A stretch of 64,000 nucleotides of DNA. Origin: an uncultured Clostridia bacterium. GTDB taxonomy: Bacteria; Bacillota; Clostridia; Oscillospirales; Ruminococcaceae. Numbering within the stretch: position 1 is the stretch's first letter; each line of letters begins with the position of its first letter. The stretch covers positions 1-64,000 of the forward strand of contig CANQPX010000003.1 in the NCBI GenBank assembly GCA_947625915.1, read 5' to 3'. The notes under the pieces are model-generated. The model saw nothing but the letters and a program-made list of their open reading frames with translations, made no database searches and was not told where the DNA came from. Both the position numbers and the translations under genes were made by a program. This document shows, in pieces, positions 8,014 to 16,517 of the stretch.

Positions 8014-9090
8014 TTATTCGTCATTCTGAGCGGAAAGTTTTGCCGCCTGATCCGCCGTTGCGAGTGCGTCTATTATTTCGTCAAGACTGCCGTTCAATAT
8101 ATATTCGAGCTTATAGAGCGTAAGACCTATCCTATGATCGGTAACTCTGCTTTCGGGAAAATTGTATGTTCTGATACGTTCCGAACGGTTTCCGGTACCG
8201 ACCTGCGCTTTCCTTTCGGAAGCTATTTTTTCGTTCTGTTTTTCCATGAGCGACTCATACAGTCTGGAACGGAGTATCTTCATTGCTCTGTCCTTATTTT
8301 TGTATTGGCTGCGTTCGTCCTGACATTCCACCACAACGCCTGTAGGGATATGTGTTATCCGCACTGCCGATTCTGTTTTGTTGATATGCTGACCGCCTGC
8401 GCCCGACGCGCGGAAAACATCTATTTTCAGATCGGTGGGAGCGATCTCAAGTTCTACTTCATCTGCTTCCGCAAGTACGGCAACGGTCACCGTTGAAGTG
8501 TGTATCCTTCCCTGAGATTCGGTCTCGGGAACTCTCTGGACGCGGTGAACGCCGCTTTCATATTTCAGGCGTGAATATGCGCCTTCTCCCTCAACGCTGA
8601 AACTTATTTCCTTGAAGCCGCCAAGTTCTGTAGGATTTGCGTTAAGGATCTCAGTTTTCCAGTGTCTTGCTTCAGCGTACATTGAATACATACGGAACAG
8701 TGAATTTGCGAAAAGAGCCGCTTCCTCCCCGCCTGCGCCGCCGCGTATCTCAATGATAACGTTCTTCTCGTCATTGGGATCTTTGGGCAGGAGCAGGATC
8801 TTCAGTTCTTCGCTGAGAGCTTCCAGCCGTTCTCTGCTCTCATCGAACTCCATTTGAGCAAGTTCCTTCATTTCCCTGTCTGAGCCGCCCTCATCGAGAA
8901 GTTCGCGGGCGTCCTCCATAGTTTTCCTGCACTTTTCATACTCATGGTACTTTTCCACCACGGGAGTAAGGTTCTTATATTCTTTCATAAGCGAAGCGTA
9001 AAGCTTATTGTCCGATATGACCGACATATCCGTAAGTTTTTCGCCTATTTCGTTATATTTCTGTTCTGTAAGCTTTAACTTTTCAAACAT
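8014..9090 (-). CDS. prfA: Peptide chain release factor 1
   Basis: Class I release factor for UAA and UAG stop codons. 358 residues, normal length. The peptidyl-hydrolysis GGQ motif is seen in [18 protein letters not shown] and the domain-3 region with [12 protein letters not shown] precedes it; the codon-recognition PxT-type segment falls in [15 protein letters not shown]. The C-terminal [22 protein letters not shown] is typical. AAAGGA ribosome site. Second gene of the DUF951-prfA-Sua5-coaE run; the 15-nt gap to the next gene suggests cotranscription. Confidence 0.96.
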   Translation of the reverse strand: MFEKLKLTEQKYNEIGEKLTDMSVISDNKLYASLMKEYKNLTPVVEKYHEYEKCRKTMEDARELLDEGGSDREMKELAQMEFDESRERLEALSEELKILLLPKDPNDEKNVIIEIRGGAGGEEAALFANSLFRMYSMYAEARHWKTEILNANPTELGGFKEISFSVEGEGAYSRLKYESGVHRVQRVPETESQGRIHTSTVTVAVLAEADEVELEIAPTDLKIDVFRASGAGGQHINKTESAVRITHIPTGVVVECQDERSQYKNKDRAMKILRSRLYESLMEKQNEKIASERKAQVGTGNRSERIRTYNFPESRVTDHRIGLTLYKLEYILNGSLDEIIDALATADQAAKLSAQNDE

Positions 9091-9135
9091 TCGTATTTTC
9101 CTTTCAAATTATTTCCATAAAAAAAGAAAAACACG

Positions 9136-9330
9136 CTACGGTTCGGAAGTTTCCGTTCTTTGGACTTTTTTTACATTTTTTTCAATTTTGCTGCGCGGGG
9201 TCATGAATTCGTGACCGCAGCCGCAGCAGCGCAGCTTGAAATCCATTCCCGATCTCAACACCAGCATACGGTCATCGCCGCAAGGGTGTTTTTTTTTCAT
9301 AACAAGTATATCCTTTGGGCGAATATCCAT
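9136..9330 (-). CDS. DUF951 family small protein
   Basis: 64 residues from MDIRPKDILVMKKKHPCG. The family is small, conserved in Firmicutes and of unknown function. Cys residues in HPCG, RCCGCGHEF suggest a zinc-binding or nucleic-acid-binding fold; the tail SKIEKNVKKV is basic. The longer ORF of the track would begin upstream of the GGAG ribosome site, so 9330 is preferred. It sits 45 nt ahead of prfA; DUF951 genes often neighbour translation or replication genes. Confidence 0.8.
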   Translation of the reverse strand: MDIRPKDILVMKKKHPCGDDRMLVLRSGMDFKLRCCGCGHEFMTPRSKIEKNVKKVQRTETSEP

Positions 9331-9370
9331 AACAACATCTCCGAAACAGCATAAATTCACATACATAAGC

Positions 9371-9399
9371 ATTATACCACATTTTACTGTCAAAGGCAA
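9371..9399 (-). promoter_or_regulatory. Promoter of the DUF951-prfA operon
   Basis: On the minus strand TTGCCT (9394-9399), 17-nt spacer, TATAAT (9371-9376), about 40 nt upstream of the DUF951 start. Confidence 0.6.
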
Positions 9400-9503
9400 T
9401 AATTTTCATCAATATTTTCAGAAAATTTATTTACACTAAACAACAGTAAACGACTATCTGAAAGGAGAAAGCTTGTACGCTGTGCCGTTCAAGCAAAATT
9501 ATC

Positions 9504-9848
9504 ATGAAAATAAGAGCAAGTTTTGATTCCCCTGACAGTGCGGATCATGCTGCAGGCGCATTAAAAAAAACTTTATCGCCACTTGCGTCTATTGAAACGC
9601 GGGACGTAAAGCCGAAACAGACAGTAAACGGTATGAATGTTTTTGCATCATTCAACACTCTTTCCGGTACTTCTCCGACTTACTCCATGCCCATATACAA
9701 CGCGGCATATCTCAATGACGTCAATGGCAGTGAGCGTGACTATATCGGTTCGGATCATATCCTTGAAGTTGTCTGCCGCCATGATGAGGAATCCATAGCG
9801 ACAAGAATAATTATCGGTCACGGCGGGAGAAACATTTCCAAATTATAG
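9504..9848 (+). CDS. Hypothetical protein, 114 residues
   Basis: Not recognised. It opens with a short beta-strand-like stretch and an alternating acidic/small pattern (MKIRASFDSPDSADHAAGA), has no membrane segment or signal peptide, and ends in the Gly-rich GHGGRNISKL. The nearest strong ribosome site (AAAGGAG at about 9461-9467) is too far from this ATG and would suit a 17-codon ORF starting TTG at 9471 that overlaps the gene start, so the true start or translational mechanism is unsure. It may be cotranscribed with the S1-domain gene 112 nt downstream. Confidence 0.5.
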   Translation: MKIRASFDSPDSADHAAGALKKTLSPLASIETRDVKPKQTVNGMNVFASFNTLSGTSPTYSMPIYNAAYLNDVNGSERDYIGSDHILEVVCRHDEESIATRIIIGHGGRNISKL

Positions 9849-9905
9849 AATATCCGCCGCTTTCCCGGCATAGAATTGAAAAGCAAACCGTTAAAATTCT
9901 ATAGA

Positions 9906-9937
9906 ACTTGTCTTGGCAGTGCGCTGTCAAGACAAGT
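9906..9937 (+). other. Leader hairpin before the S1-domain gene
   Basis: ACTTGTCTTG pairs perfectly with CAAGACAAGT around a 12-nt loop, ending about 24 nt before the ATG at 9961. There is no T run, so it is not a standard terminator; it could act in mRNA stability or translational feedback. Confidence 0.55.
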
Positions 9938-9960
9938 CCTTAAAATCCGGGAGGTACAAA

Positions 9961-10890
9961 ATGAAAAAATACAGTCCTGAGGGTACGATATATGCGTCGC
10001 CCGAAAATCAAAGCTGCCTGAGATCCATTTTTGCTCTTCAGGAAGCCATGCTTCAGGAAAAGATCCTTGAAGCCCGCGTACTGATCTGCGATAACGATCA
10101 CGATCTTCACCTTGATATCCCCTGCGCCAAAGCAATTATCCCCCGTGAAGAGGGTGCTATAGGCATTGCCGAAGGAACTACCAAGGATATTGCACTTATC
10201 ACAAAAGTAAACAAACCTGTCTGCTTCAAGGTGAAACAGATCCGTAAAGACGAAAACGGCGCATATACTGCCGTTCTTTCGCGGAGAGCCGCTCAGGAAG
10301 AATGTATGGCAGAATTTATTTCCGCTCTTGCTCCCGGCGATGTCATTCCCGCAAAAGTGACTCATCTTGAACAATTCGGCGCGTTCGTTGACATAGGCTG
10401 CGGCATACCGTCGCTCGTTCCTATAGATACTATCTCCGTCTCGAGGATATCTCATCCCTCGGATCGCTTTCAGTCAGGTCAGGATATTTTTGTTGTCATA
10501 AAAGATATCAAAGGCGACCGCGTATGGCTTTCACATAAAGAACTTCTCGGAACATGGGAAGAAAACGCTTCCCGCTTCAATTACGGAGAGACCGTTTCAG
10601 GCATTGTCCGAAGCGTTGAAGATTACGGGATATTCGTGGAACTTGCCCCCAATCTTGCAGGACTTGCCGAGCCCAAGGAAGGCGTTTCCGCAGGGCAGCA
10701 CGCCAGTGTTTACATAAAAGCGCTGATCCCCGAAAAAATGAAAGTCAAGCTTATAATCGTTGATGTTTTCAGCGGGACGCATATACATCGTCCGCCTGAA
10801 TATTTCATCACCGACGGGCATATTTCAAGATGGAGATACTCTCCCGAACTTTCTCCCAAACTTATCGAAAGCTGTTTTGACGGACAATGA
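9961..10890 (+). CDS. S1 RNA-binding domain protein (ribosomal protein S1-like)
   Basis: 309 residues from MKKYSPEG, placed by a GGGAGG ribosome site. Tandem S1/OB-fold repeats are visible: a diverged first unit (about residues 25-110), a clear second (GDVIPAKVTHLEQFGAFVDIGCG, about 125-190, ending VWLSHKELLGTW) and a third (GETVSGIVRSVEDYGIFVELAPNLAGL, about 205-270). Clostridial proteins of this build are annotated as S1-like or 30S ribosomal protein S1 and bind single-stranded RNA, probably on the 30S subunit. It is shorter than the six-domain S1 of proteobacteria. A hairpin sits in its leader. Confidence 0.85.
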   Translation: MKKYSPEGTIYASPENQSCLRSIFALQEAMLQEKILEARVLICDNDHDLHLDIPCAKAIIPREEGAIGIAEGTTKDIALITKVNKPVCFKVKQIRKDENGAYTAVLSRRAAQEECMAEFISALAPGDVIPAKVTHLEQFGAFVDIGCGIPSLVPIDTISVSRISHPSDRFQSGQDIFVVIKDIKGDRVWLSHKELLGTWEENASRFNYGETVSGIVRSVEDYGIFVELAPNLAGLAEPKEGVSAGQHASVYIKALIPEKMKVKLIIVDVFSGTHIHRPPEYFITDGHISRWRYSPELSPKLIESCFDGQ

Positions 10891-10921
10891 ACATCTATCC
10901 CCTTTTATTTTCATGAACAGA

Positions 10922-10964
10922 CCGAGGGCGGTATGCTTCTGCAAACTGCCCCCGGCTTTTTAAA
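10922..10964 (+). terminator. Terminator after the S1-domain gene
   Basis: A G-rich arm (GAGGGCGGT) and a C-rich arm (ACTGCCCCCGG) are followed by CTTTTT. It lies between the converging S1-like and rarA genes. Confidence 0.65.
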
Positions 10965-10973
10965 ATGCCTTGC

Positions 10974-12239
10974 TCATTTATTTTTTATCTTATCCCAATA
11001 CTGCTTTGCAGCCTGTTCGGTCTTGTTTTCGCCGTACTCATAGTACACTCTGTCCTTTATCGGATCGGGCAGATACTGTTGTTTTACATAATGATCCGGA
11101 AAATTATGCGGATAAAGATAATGCTGACCGACTACTTCCGCTCCTTCGCCGTCAAGATGCTTATTCTGAAGATGTCTCGGGAAGTCACCGCATTCTTTGT
11201 TTCTCACATCGTCAAGGGCGGCGTCTATTGCCATTATTCCCGAATTTGATTTCGGCGCTGTGGCAAGAAGTATCACCGCGTCTCCCAGCGGCAGCCTTGC
11301 TTCCGGAAGTCCCAGCTGCATCGCGCTGTCAACGCAGGCTTTTACGATCGGTATCGCCTGAGGATATGCAAGACCTATATCTTCCGCCGCTATGACAAGC
11401 AGTCTCCTTGACAGTGAAATGATATCTCCCGCTTCGATGAGCCTTGCGGCATAGTGGAGCGCGGCGTTTTCGTCCGAACCCCGTATAGACTTCTGCAGCG
11501 CCGACAAAATATCGTAATGCGAATCTCCGTCCCGATCGTAGCGCATATTGCTGCGCTGGGTCAATGTTTCGGCTGTTTCTTTTGTTACGACTATCTCATT
11601 ATCCGTTCCCGCAGCCGAAAGAATACAAAGTTCGGCAGTATTTATGGACTTCCTCACATCACCGCCGCAGCCGTTTGCGATATGTTCCACAACGCCTTTT
11701 TCGACTTTTACTTTTATTCCTGTTTCCTCTGCTGCAAGTCGGAAAGCCCTTGTAACGGCAGGGATAAGTTCTTCCGCCGTAAGGGGTTTGAACTCGAACA
11801 CCGTGCAGCGGCTTATTATCGCATTATAAATATAAAAGTACGGATTTTCCGTAGTTGAAGCAATAAGAGTTATCTGTCCGTTTTCGATATATTCCAGCAA
11901 AGACTGCTGCTGTTTTTTGTTAAGGTACTGTATCTCGTCCAGATAAAGCAGGATGCCGTTAATGCCGTCAATGGTGTTCGTATCGGCGATAACATCTTTG
12001 ATATCGGATATCGAAGCGGAAGTGCCGTTCAGCTTATGGAGCTTCATGCCTGCATTTTCGGCAATTATGCGGGCAACGGTAGTTTTTCCTATGCCCGAAC
12101 TTCCGTAAAAGATCATATTCGGGATCTTTCCGCTTTCGATGATCCTGCGGAGAGGTTTTCCTTCGCCGAGGATATGTGCCTGACCCACAACATCGTCAAG
12201 AGTTTTCGGACGTATCCTGTCCGCAAGAGGAGTATTCAT
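10974..12239 (-). CDS. rarA: Replication-associated recombination protein A (RarA/MgsA)
   Basis: AAA+ ATPase related to clamp loaders and RuvB, acting at stalled replication forks and in maintenance of genome stability. 421 residues: Walker A GSSGIGKTT near 47-55, Walker B LLYLDEIQYL, sensor 1 ASTTENP, then lid and the C-terminal MgsA tetramerisation domain with CVDSAMQLGLPEARLPLGDAV. Ends HNFPDHYVKQQYLPD, also typical. AGGTGAG ribosome site; 32 nt downstream of the FliB-like gene, so the pair may share a transcript. Confidence 0.94.
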   Translation of the reverse strand: MNTPLADRIRPKTLDDVVGQAHILGEGKPLRRIIESGKIPNMIFYGSSGIGKTTVARIIAENAGMKLHKLNGTSASISDIKDVIADTNTIDGINGILLYLDEIQYLNKKQQQSLLEYIENGQITLIASTTENPYFYIYNAIISRCTVFEFKPLTAEELIPAVTRAFRLAAEETGIKVKVEKGVVEHIANGCGGDVRKSINTAELCILSAAGTDNEIVVTKETAETLTQRSNMRYDRDGDSHYDILSALQKSIRGSDENAALHYAARLIEAGDIISLSRRLLVIAAEDIGLAYPQAIPIVKACVDSAMQLGLPEARLPLGDAVILLATAPKSNSGIMAIDAALDDVRNKECGDFPRHLQNKHLDGEGAEVVGQHYLYPHNFPDHYVKQQYLPDPIKDRVYYEYGENKTEQAAKQYWDKIKNK

Positions 12240-12271
12240 TTCCGCTCACCTGTCTTTCCTTTGACCCCGTA

Positions 12272-13459
12272 CTATTTTATAAGCACAGCAAGATACGCGG
12301 GAGAAACTCCGTTATACTTTTTGATAAGTTCGTCAATGATCTTTACATTGTTTTCATTATGTGAAAATGAACGGCTTACATACGCCAAAGCTGCTTTAAA
12401 GCCCTTTACGGGATCTTTTCCGGAAGCAAATATACAAGCGCCCAACATCTTTGCGGCGGCAATAGCCGCAATATAGTTCCCGTAATTTTCAAAAAGAGTC
12501 ATTGAGTCATTTCTATAAGGCATCTTGATCTCAATCCAGAGATTGAGGGCTATATTGCGGAGAACGAACGGGTTTTCCTCTATGTACTTATTGAACGCAT
12601 TTTCTCCCTCGATATATTTAGGAAGATAGAATTTGCCGTCCGACTTCACATTGTCAAACAGATTTGACTTTATGATAAGCTTGTTAAGTTCAAACAAGAA
12701 CGGCATTTTGTGCATATAATTAGGCTTTATATTTTCAATGGAAGCCAGTTGTTCCTTATTTCCCAACTGTCCCCTTAGAGCTTTGATGATATCGGGGATC
12801 ATATCCGCTTTGCCTTTGCCGATATATTCCGAAAGTTTCTGAGCGGCAAGCGCACCCAATATGACCGATGTTTCTATACTTACGGACTCATCTGACAAGA
12901 TCTCATAAAAGAATTCAAACAGATCACTGCGGTATCTTAGTTCCGGATAATTTATAAGGTCAAGTTCCTTATCCTTGTAAGCTTTTTCCCTGATCGCCTG
13001 ACTTGATTTAGGAAGTATATTTTCCAGTTTCATACAGTCTTTATCATTGCAAAGCGTATCAACAACATGGTAGCATGACAGATTACAGCATCTGTACATA
13101 ACTCCTCCGCTAAGTATGCTGCGTCTCGGATATACCTTACAAGTATATGAAAGGTAATCTTCACCAAGTTCCCTCTGAATACTGCAAAAATTGTCCTCTG
13201 TCAGGAACGGGCATCTGTTTTTCTCGTCCATATGAACAATATATTTTTCACTGTTTTCCATCTTATTGAATGAGGAATCAATAAGACTTTTCAAATGTTC
13301 CGAACATTCGGCATTTTTCAGTTTTTCGACTTCGGCAGCAGTCCAGTCAACTCTCCATACAAGGCAGCAGCTTATGGGACAAGCTCCGCCTATGCAGGAA
13401 AAATCCTTGTAATATGCGGGCTGTCTTAAATAACGGGCGCGTGCTTTCTCATTTTTCAT
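12272..13459 (-). CDS. FliB-like protein (flagellin lysine-N-methylase family)
   Basis: Roughly 395 residues. The N-terminal YLRQPAYYKDFSCIGGACPISCCLVWRVDW carries the Cys cluster (C-x4-C-x3-CC) characteristic of the YkgJ/FliB group, and further Cys residues follow in NRCPFLT, FCSIQ, YTCKVYPR and YRCCNLSCY, suggesting an iron-sulfur or zinc site. In Salmonella FliB methylates lysines of flagellin, but family members are common in non-motile Clostridia, and no flagellar gene is in this window, so the substrate is open. I start at MKNEKARAR (13459), 5-6 nt after a GGTGAT site. Confidence 0.75.
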   Translation of the reverse strand: MKNEKARARYLRQPAYYKDFSCIGGACPISCCLVWRVDWTAAEVEKLKNAECSEHLKSLIDSSFNKMENSEKYIVHMDEKNRCPFLTEDNFCSIQRELGEDYLSYTCKVYPRRSILSGGVMYRCCNLSCYHVVDTLCNDKDCMKLENILPKSSQAIREKAYKDKELDLINYPELRYRSDLFEFFYEILSDESVSIETSVILGALAAQKLSEYIGKGKADMIPDIIKALRGQLGNKEQLASIENIKPNYMHKMPFLFELNKLIIKSNLFDNVKSDGKFYLPKYIEGENAFNKYIEENPFVLRNIALNLWIEIKMPYRNDSMTLFENYGNYIAAIAAAKMLGACIFASGKDPVKGFKAALAYVSRSFSHNENNVKIIDELIKKYNGVSPAYLAVLIK

Positions 13460-13540
13460 AAATATCACCATATAATAAAAATTTATTCCGCATTAATTCC
13501 CGTTTCAAAGCATATGCGCCTTGAAACGGGAACGGCTTAT

Positions 13541-14794
13541 TTATTCATAAAGCGGATATTTAGCGCAAATCTCATTTACGCCTGCGCGGATCTCATCTGC
13601 TTTGTTTTCAAAATCCTTTGCGGTCAGATAGATGAACTCCGCGATCTTTTCCATATCCTCCGTACCAAGTCCGCGGCTCGTAACAGCGGGAGTGCCTATT
13701 CTCACGCCGCTTGTGATGAACGGGCTTTGGGGATCGTTGGGGATAGCGTTCTTGTTAACTGTGATGTAAACTTCGTCAAGGCGGTGTTCCAGTTCTTTTC
13801 CGGTTATATCGAAAGGACGGAGATCGACAAGCATAAGGTGGTTGTCCGTTCCGCCCGAAACAAGATCAAATCCTCTTGAAACAAGACCTTTTGCAAGTGC
13901 CTGAGCGTTGGCAACGATCTTCTTTCCGTACTCTTTGAATTCGGGTTTGAGCGCTTCGCCGAAGCATACGGCTTTTGCCGCGATAACGTGCATAAGAGGT
14001 CCGCCCTGTATTCCGGGGAAAACGGCTTTGTTTATCTTCTTGGCAAGTTCTTCGTCATTTGTGAGGATAAGTCCGCCTCTTGGTCCTCTTAAAGTTTTGT
14101 GAGTGGTAGTTGTGGTGATATGAGCATACGGAACGGGCGACGGATGAACTCCCGCTGCAACAAGTCCCGCGATATGCGCCATATCGACCATAAGATATGC
14201 GCCCACGGAATCGGCGATCTCACGCAGCCTTGGGAAATCAATTATTCTCGGATAAGCAGATGCGCCCGCAACGATAAGTTTTGGTTTATTTTCCTTTGCA
14301 AGTGCTTCAACTTTATCATAGTCTATCGTCTCATCATCGCCCAGACCGTAGGAAACGAAGTTAAAATATTTTCCCGAAAGGTTTACGGGGGAACCGTGTG
14401 TAAGGTGTCCGCCGTGAGCAAGGCTCATTCCCAGAACGGTATCACCGGGTTCAAGGAGCGCAAAGTAAACGGCAGTATTCGCCTGTGCGCCGGAATGTGC
14501 CTGAACGTTTGCAAATCCGGCGCCGAAAAGCTTTTTAGCACGTTCGATAGCAATATTTTCCACAATATCCACACATTCGCAGCCGCCGTAGTAACGTTTT
14601 CCGGGGTAACCTTCGGCGTACTTATTGGTAAGCACCGAACCCATTGCCGCCATAACAGCCGGGGAAACGAGGTTTTCGCTTGCGATAAGTTCCAGATTTC
14701 TTCTCTGGCGGGCAAGTTCCTTTTTCATGCCCTCGCCTACTTCGGGGTCGGCAGCGGCAACGAAGCCTATAGTATCCATAATATCGTTATACAT
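13541..14794 (-). CDS. glyA: Serine hydroxymethyltransferase
   Basis: PLP enzyme interconverting serine and glycine while loading tetrahydrofolate with one carbon. 417 residues. Diagnostic stretches include [13 protein letters not shown] (substrate Ser/Glu), [25 protein letters not shown]-like [21 protein letters not shown], and the PLP lysine in [18 protein letters not shown] ribosome site and its own promoter. Followed by a palindromic CCCGTTTCAA/TTGAAACGGG hairpin near 13499-13531. Confidence 0.96.
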   Translation of the reverse strand: MYNDIMDTIGFVAAADPEVGEGMKKELARQRRNLELIASENLVSPAVMAAMGSVLTNKYAEGYPGKRYYGGCECVDIVENIAIERAKKLFGAGFANVQAHSGAQANTAVYFALLEPGDTVLGMSLAHGGHLTHGSPVNLSGKYFNFVSYGLGDDETIDYDKVEALAKENKPKLIVAGASAYPRIIDFPRLREIADSVGAYLMVDMAHIAGLVAAGVHPSPVPYAHITTTTTHKTLRGPRGGLILTNDEELAKKINKAVFPGIQGGPLMHVIAAKAVCFGEALKPEFKEYGKKIVANAQALAKGLVSRGFDLVSGGTDNHLMLVDLRPFDITGKELEHRLDEVYITVNKNAIPNDPQSPFITSGVRIGTPAVTSRGLGTEDMEKIAEFIYLTAKDFENKADEIRAGVNEICAKYPLYE

Positions 14795-14828
14795 GGGAAT
14801 TCTCCTTTACAAAAAATAATTCTCTATT

Positions 14829-14857
14829 ATTATACAACATCTCATTACAAATTTCAA
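14829..14857 (-). promoter_or_regulatory. Promoter of glyA
   Basis: On the minus strand TTGAAA (14852-14857), 17-nt spacer, TATAAT (14829-14834), about 35 nt before the glyA start. Confidence 0.65.
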
Positions 14858-14918
14858 CCATATTTTGAAAAAATATTGTCAATAATTCCTTGGCAGATAT
14901 AATTTCAAACTTAACCGA

Positions 14919-14947
14919 TTGACATTTTATATAAATTATGATATAAT
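14919..14947 (+). promoter_or_regulatory. Promoter of the XRE regulator gene
   Basis: Consensus TTGACA (14919-14924), 17-nt spacer, TATAAT (14942-14947). The predicted leader to the ATG at 15066 is about 110 nt; I see no clear regulatory fold in it. Confidence 0.75.
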
Positions 14948-15065
14948 TATTAAAAATTTTATTTTTGTAAAAGATATATTGCCTTTCCTTACATCTCAAC
15001 TTCCGGTATGTTTACAAATATCTTCGGATAATGTACAATTAAAGCAGAAAGGAGGTCACTTCGGT

Positions 15066-15677
15066 ATGGATCAGGAGAAAACAGGAAAATTTATTGCCGC
15101 GTGCCGAAAGGACATCGGGCTTACCCAAGCCGCTCTTGCCGAAAAACTCGGCATAACCGACAGAGCCGTTTCAAAATGGGAAACGGGACGTTCCCTGCCC
15201 GACGCTTCGATCATGCTTGAACTTTGCGGAATACTCGGAATAAGTGTAAACGAACTGCTTACCGGAGAAAAAATTGCCATGGAAAACTACAAGGAGATAG
15301 CCGAAAAAAACCTTGCGGACATTTCGGAGCTTGAAAAGGACAAAAACACAAAACTTACAAAAGCGGAATTTTTCATCGGCTTGTCGGGAGTATTCATTTC
15401 GCTGATAATGGTCGTCTGCGGGGTATTTATAGCCGAAAGCGAGCCGTTTGTAACCATTTTTCTATGTATTTCCGGAGGTATTATTGCAATAGTATTTGAA
15501 TTTTACGCCGTACTGCTTGAACGGGATTCCGGATATTACGAATGTCAGAATTGCCGCAACAGATATGTTCCGTCAAAAAAAGCGATCATTTTTTCCGTTC
15601 ATTACGGCAGCGACCGTATTCTGAAATGTCCTGAATGTTCCAAAAAATGTTGGCACAAAAAGGTAATAACAAAGTAA
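15066..15677 (+). CDS. XRE-type regulator with membrane segments and zinc ribbon
   Basis: 203 residues. Residues 7-62 form a Cro/CI-type HTH (LTQAALAEKLGITDRAVSKWETG). A short linker leads to two hydrophobic segments (about residues 106-128 and 133-155), then a C-terminal C-x2-C...C-x2-C treble (CQNCRNRYVP and CPECSKKCW), a probable zinc ribbon. A membrane-tethered HTH protein of this design could sense an envelope signal; this is inference. The start follows an AGGAGGT site 10 nt upstream; the track ORF extends back into the promoter and is too long. Confidence 0.82.
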   Translation: MDQEKTGKFIAACRKDIGLTQAALAEKLGITDRAVSKWETGRSLPDASIMLELCGILGISVNELLTGEKIAMENYKEIAEKNLADISELEKDKNTKLTKAEFFIGLSGVFISLIMVVCGVFIAESEPFVTIFLCISGGIIAIVFEFYAVLLERDSGYYECQNCRNRYVPSKKAIIFSVHYGSDRILKCPECSKKCWHKKVITK

Positions 15678-15707
15678 AAAAACGCCCGTCCGGATATTTC
15701 CGGGCGG
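15675..15707 (+). repeat. 33-bp direct repeat, left copy (terminator hairpin)
   Basis: Identical over 33 nt to 16381-16413. It contains CGCCCGTCCGGA/TCCGGGCGG-type pairing and, in this copy only, runs on into ATTTTTTAT, making it a functional-looking terminator of the XRE gene. The two copies bracket the RelBE-type module. Confidence 0.9.
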
Positions 15708-15773
15708 ATTTTTTATAAATGTATTGAATTTGTGTAACAAATGTGATACAATATCAATAAAGGAAGTGATATT

Positions 15774-16073
15774 ATGCCCAAAACCGAAACACTGCATATC
15801 AGAGTAAACGAAAATGTCAAACATAATGCCGAGGAAACTCTTGGATTATTAGGTCTTTCAATTTCCGAAGCGGTAAATATGTTCCTTTGTCAGGTAGATC
15901 TCACCGGCGGAATACCCTTTGATGTAAAAATACCCGCGCCCGAACGGGTCATAGTTCGTTCCAAAGAAGAACTGTCGCAAAAACTTTCCGAAGCTATGGA
16001 AGATGTCAAAAACGGAAGAACTATACCCGCCGAAGAAGCTTTCAAAAGGTTAGAAGAAAAGTATGGAATATAA
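15774..16073 (+). CDS. RelB/DinJ family antitoxin
   Basis: 99 residues with the N-terminal ribbon-helix-helix typical of RelB/DinJ (TETLHIRVNENVKHNAEETLGLLGLSISEAVNMFL) and a charged C-terminal half that would wrap the toxin. It should neutralise the partner toxin and repress its own operon. AAAGGAAG ribosome site. Overlaps the toxin gene by 11 nt. The whole two-gene cassette is flanked by identical 33-bp repeats, suggesting insertion or duplication. Confidence 0.88.
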   Translation: MPKTETLHIRVNENVKHNAEETLGLLGLSISEAVNMFLCQVDLTGGIPFDVKIPAPERVIVRSKEELSQKLSEAMEDVKNGRTIPAEEAFKRLEEKYGI

Positions 16074-16383
16074 AGTTATTTTTTCGGAAGAATTTGAAAA
16101 TGACCTTGACCATGTTATTAACTATATTTCAAATAAACTATTCAGTCCAATTGCAGCAAAAAAATTTTATGCACAGATAAAAGAAAAAATAAATTATCTG
16201 AATGACTCCCCTTTTATCTACCCTGTTTATCATGATGAAAAACTGTCAAAAGAAGGGGTGAGATATATCGTTATATCAAATTATCTTATGTTTTACACTG
16301 TAAATGAACCAAATAGAGAGGTCATTATGCTTCGATTATCATATGGTAAAAGAAACATTACGGATATTATAGATAAAACATAA
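16063..16383 (+). CDS. RelE/ParE family toxin
   Basis: 106 residues. MEYKVIFSEEFENDLDHVINYISN followed by AAKKFYAQIKEKINYLNDSPFIYPVY and a C-terminal VRYIVISNYLMFYTVN...VIMLRLSYGKRNI is the ParE/RelE fold signature. RelE members cut mRNA in the ribosome, ParE members poison gyrase; the sequence (helical N terminus, no obvious RelE catalytic set) does not decide between them, with ParE slightly favoured. Overlaps the antitoxin stop. Confidence 0.85.
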   Translation: MEYKVIFSEEFENDLDHVINYISNKLFSPIAAKKFYAQIKEKINYLNDSPFIYPVYHDEKLSKEGVRYIVISNYLMFYTVNEPNREVIMLRLSYGKRNITDIIDKT

Positions 16384-16413
16384 AAAAACGCCCGTCCGGA
16401 TATTTCCGGGCGG
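16381..16413 (+). repeat. 33-bp direct repeat, right copy
   Basis: Identical to 15675-15707, but the downstream T run is replaced by GCGTCAGGG, so this copy is a stem without a good terminator tail. Confidence 0.9.
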
Positions 16414-16517
16414 GCGTCAGGGAGATTGGCAGACAAGTCCAGGGAAACCTGACTGCCATGTAAAGTGAGTAAATGCATGAACTGTTGTCATACATCTCGG
16501 ATAATAGAAGCGTCAGA

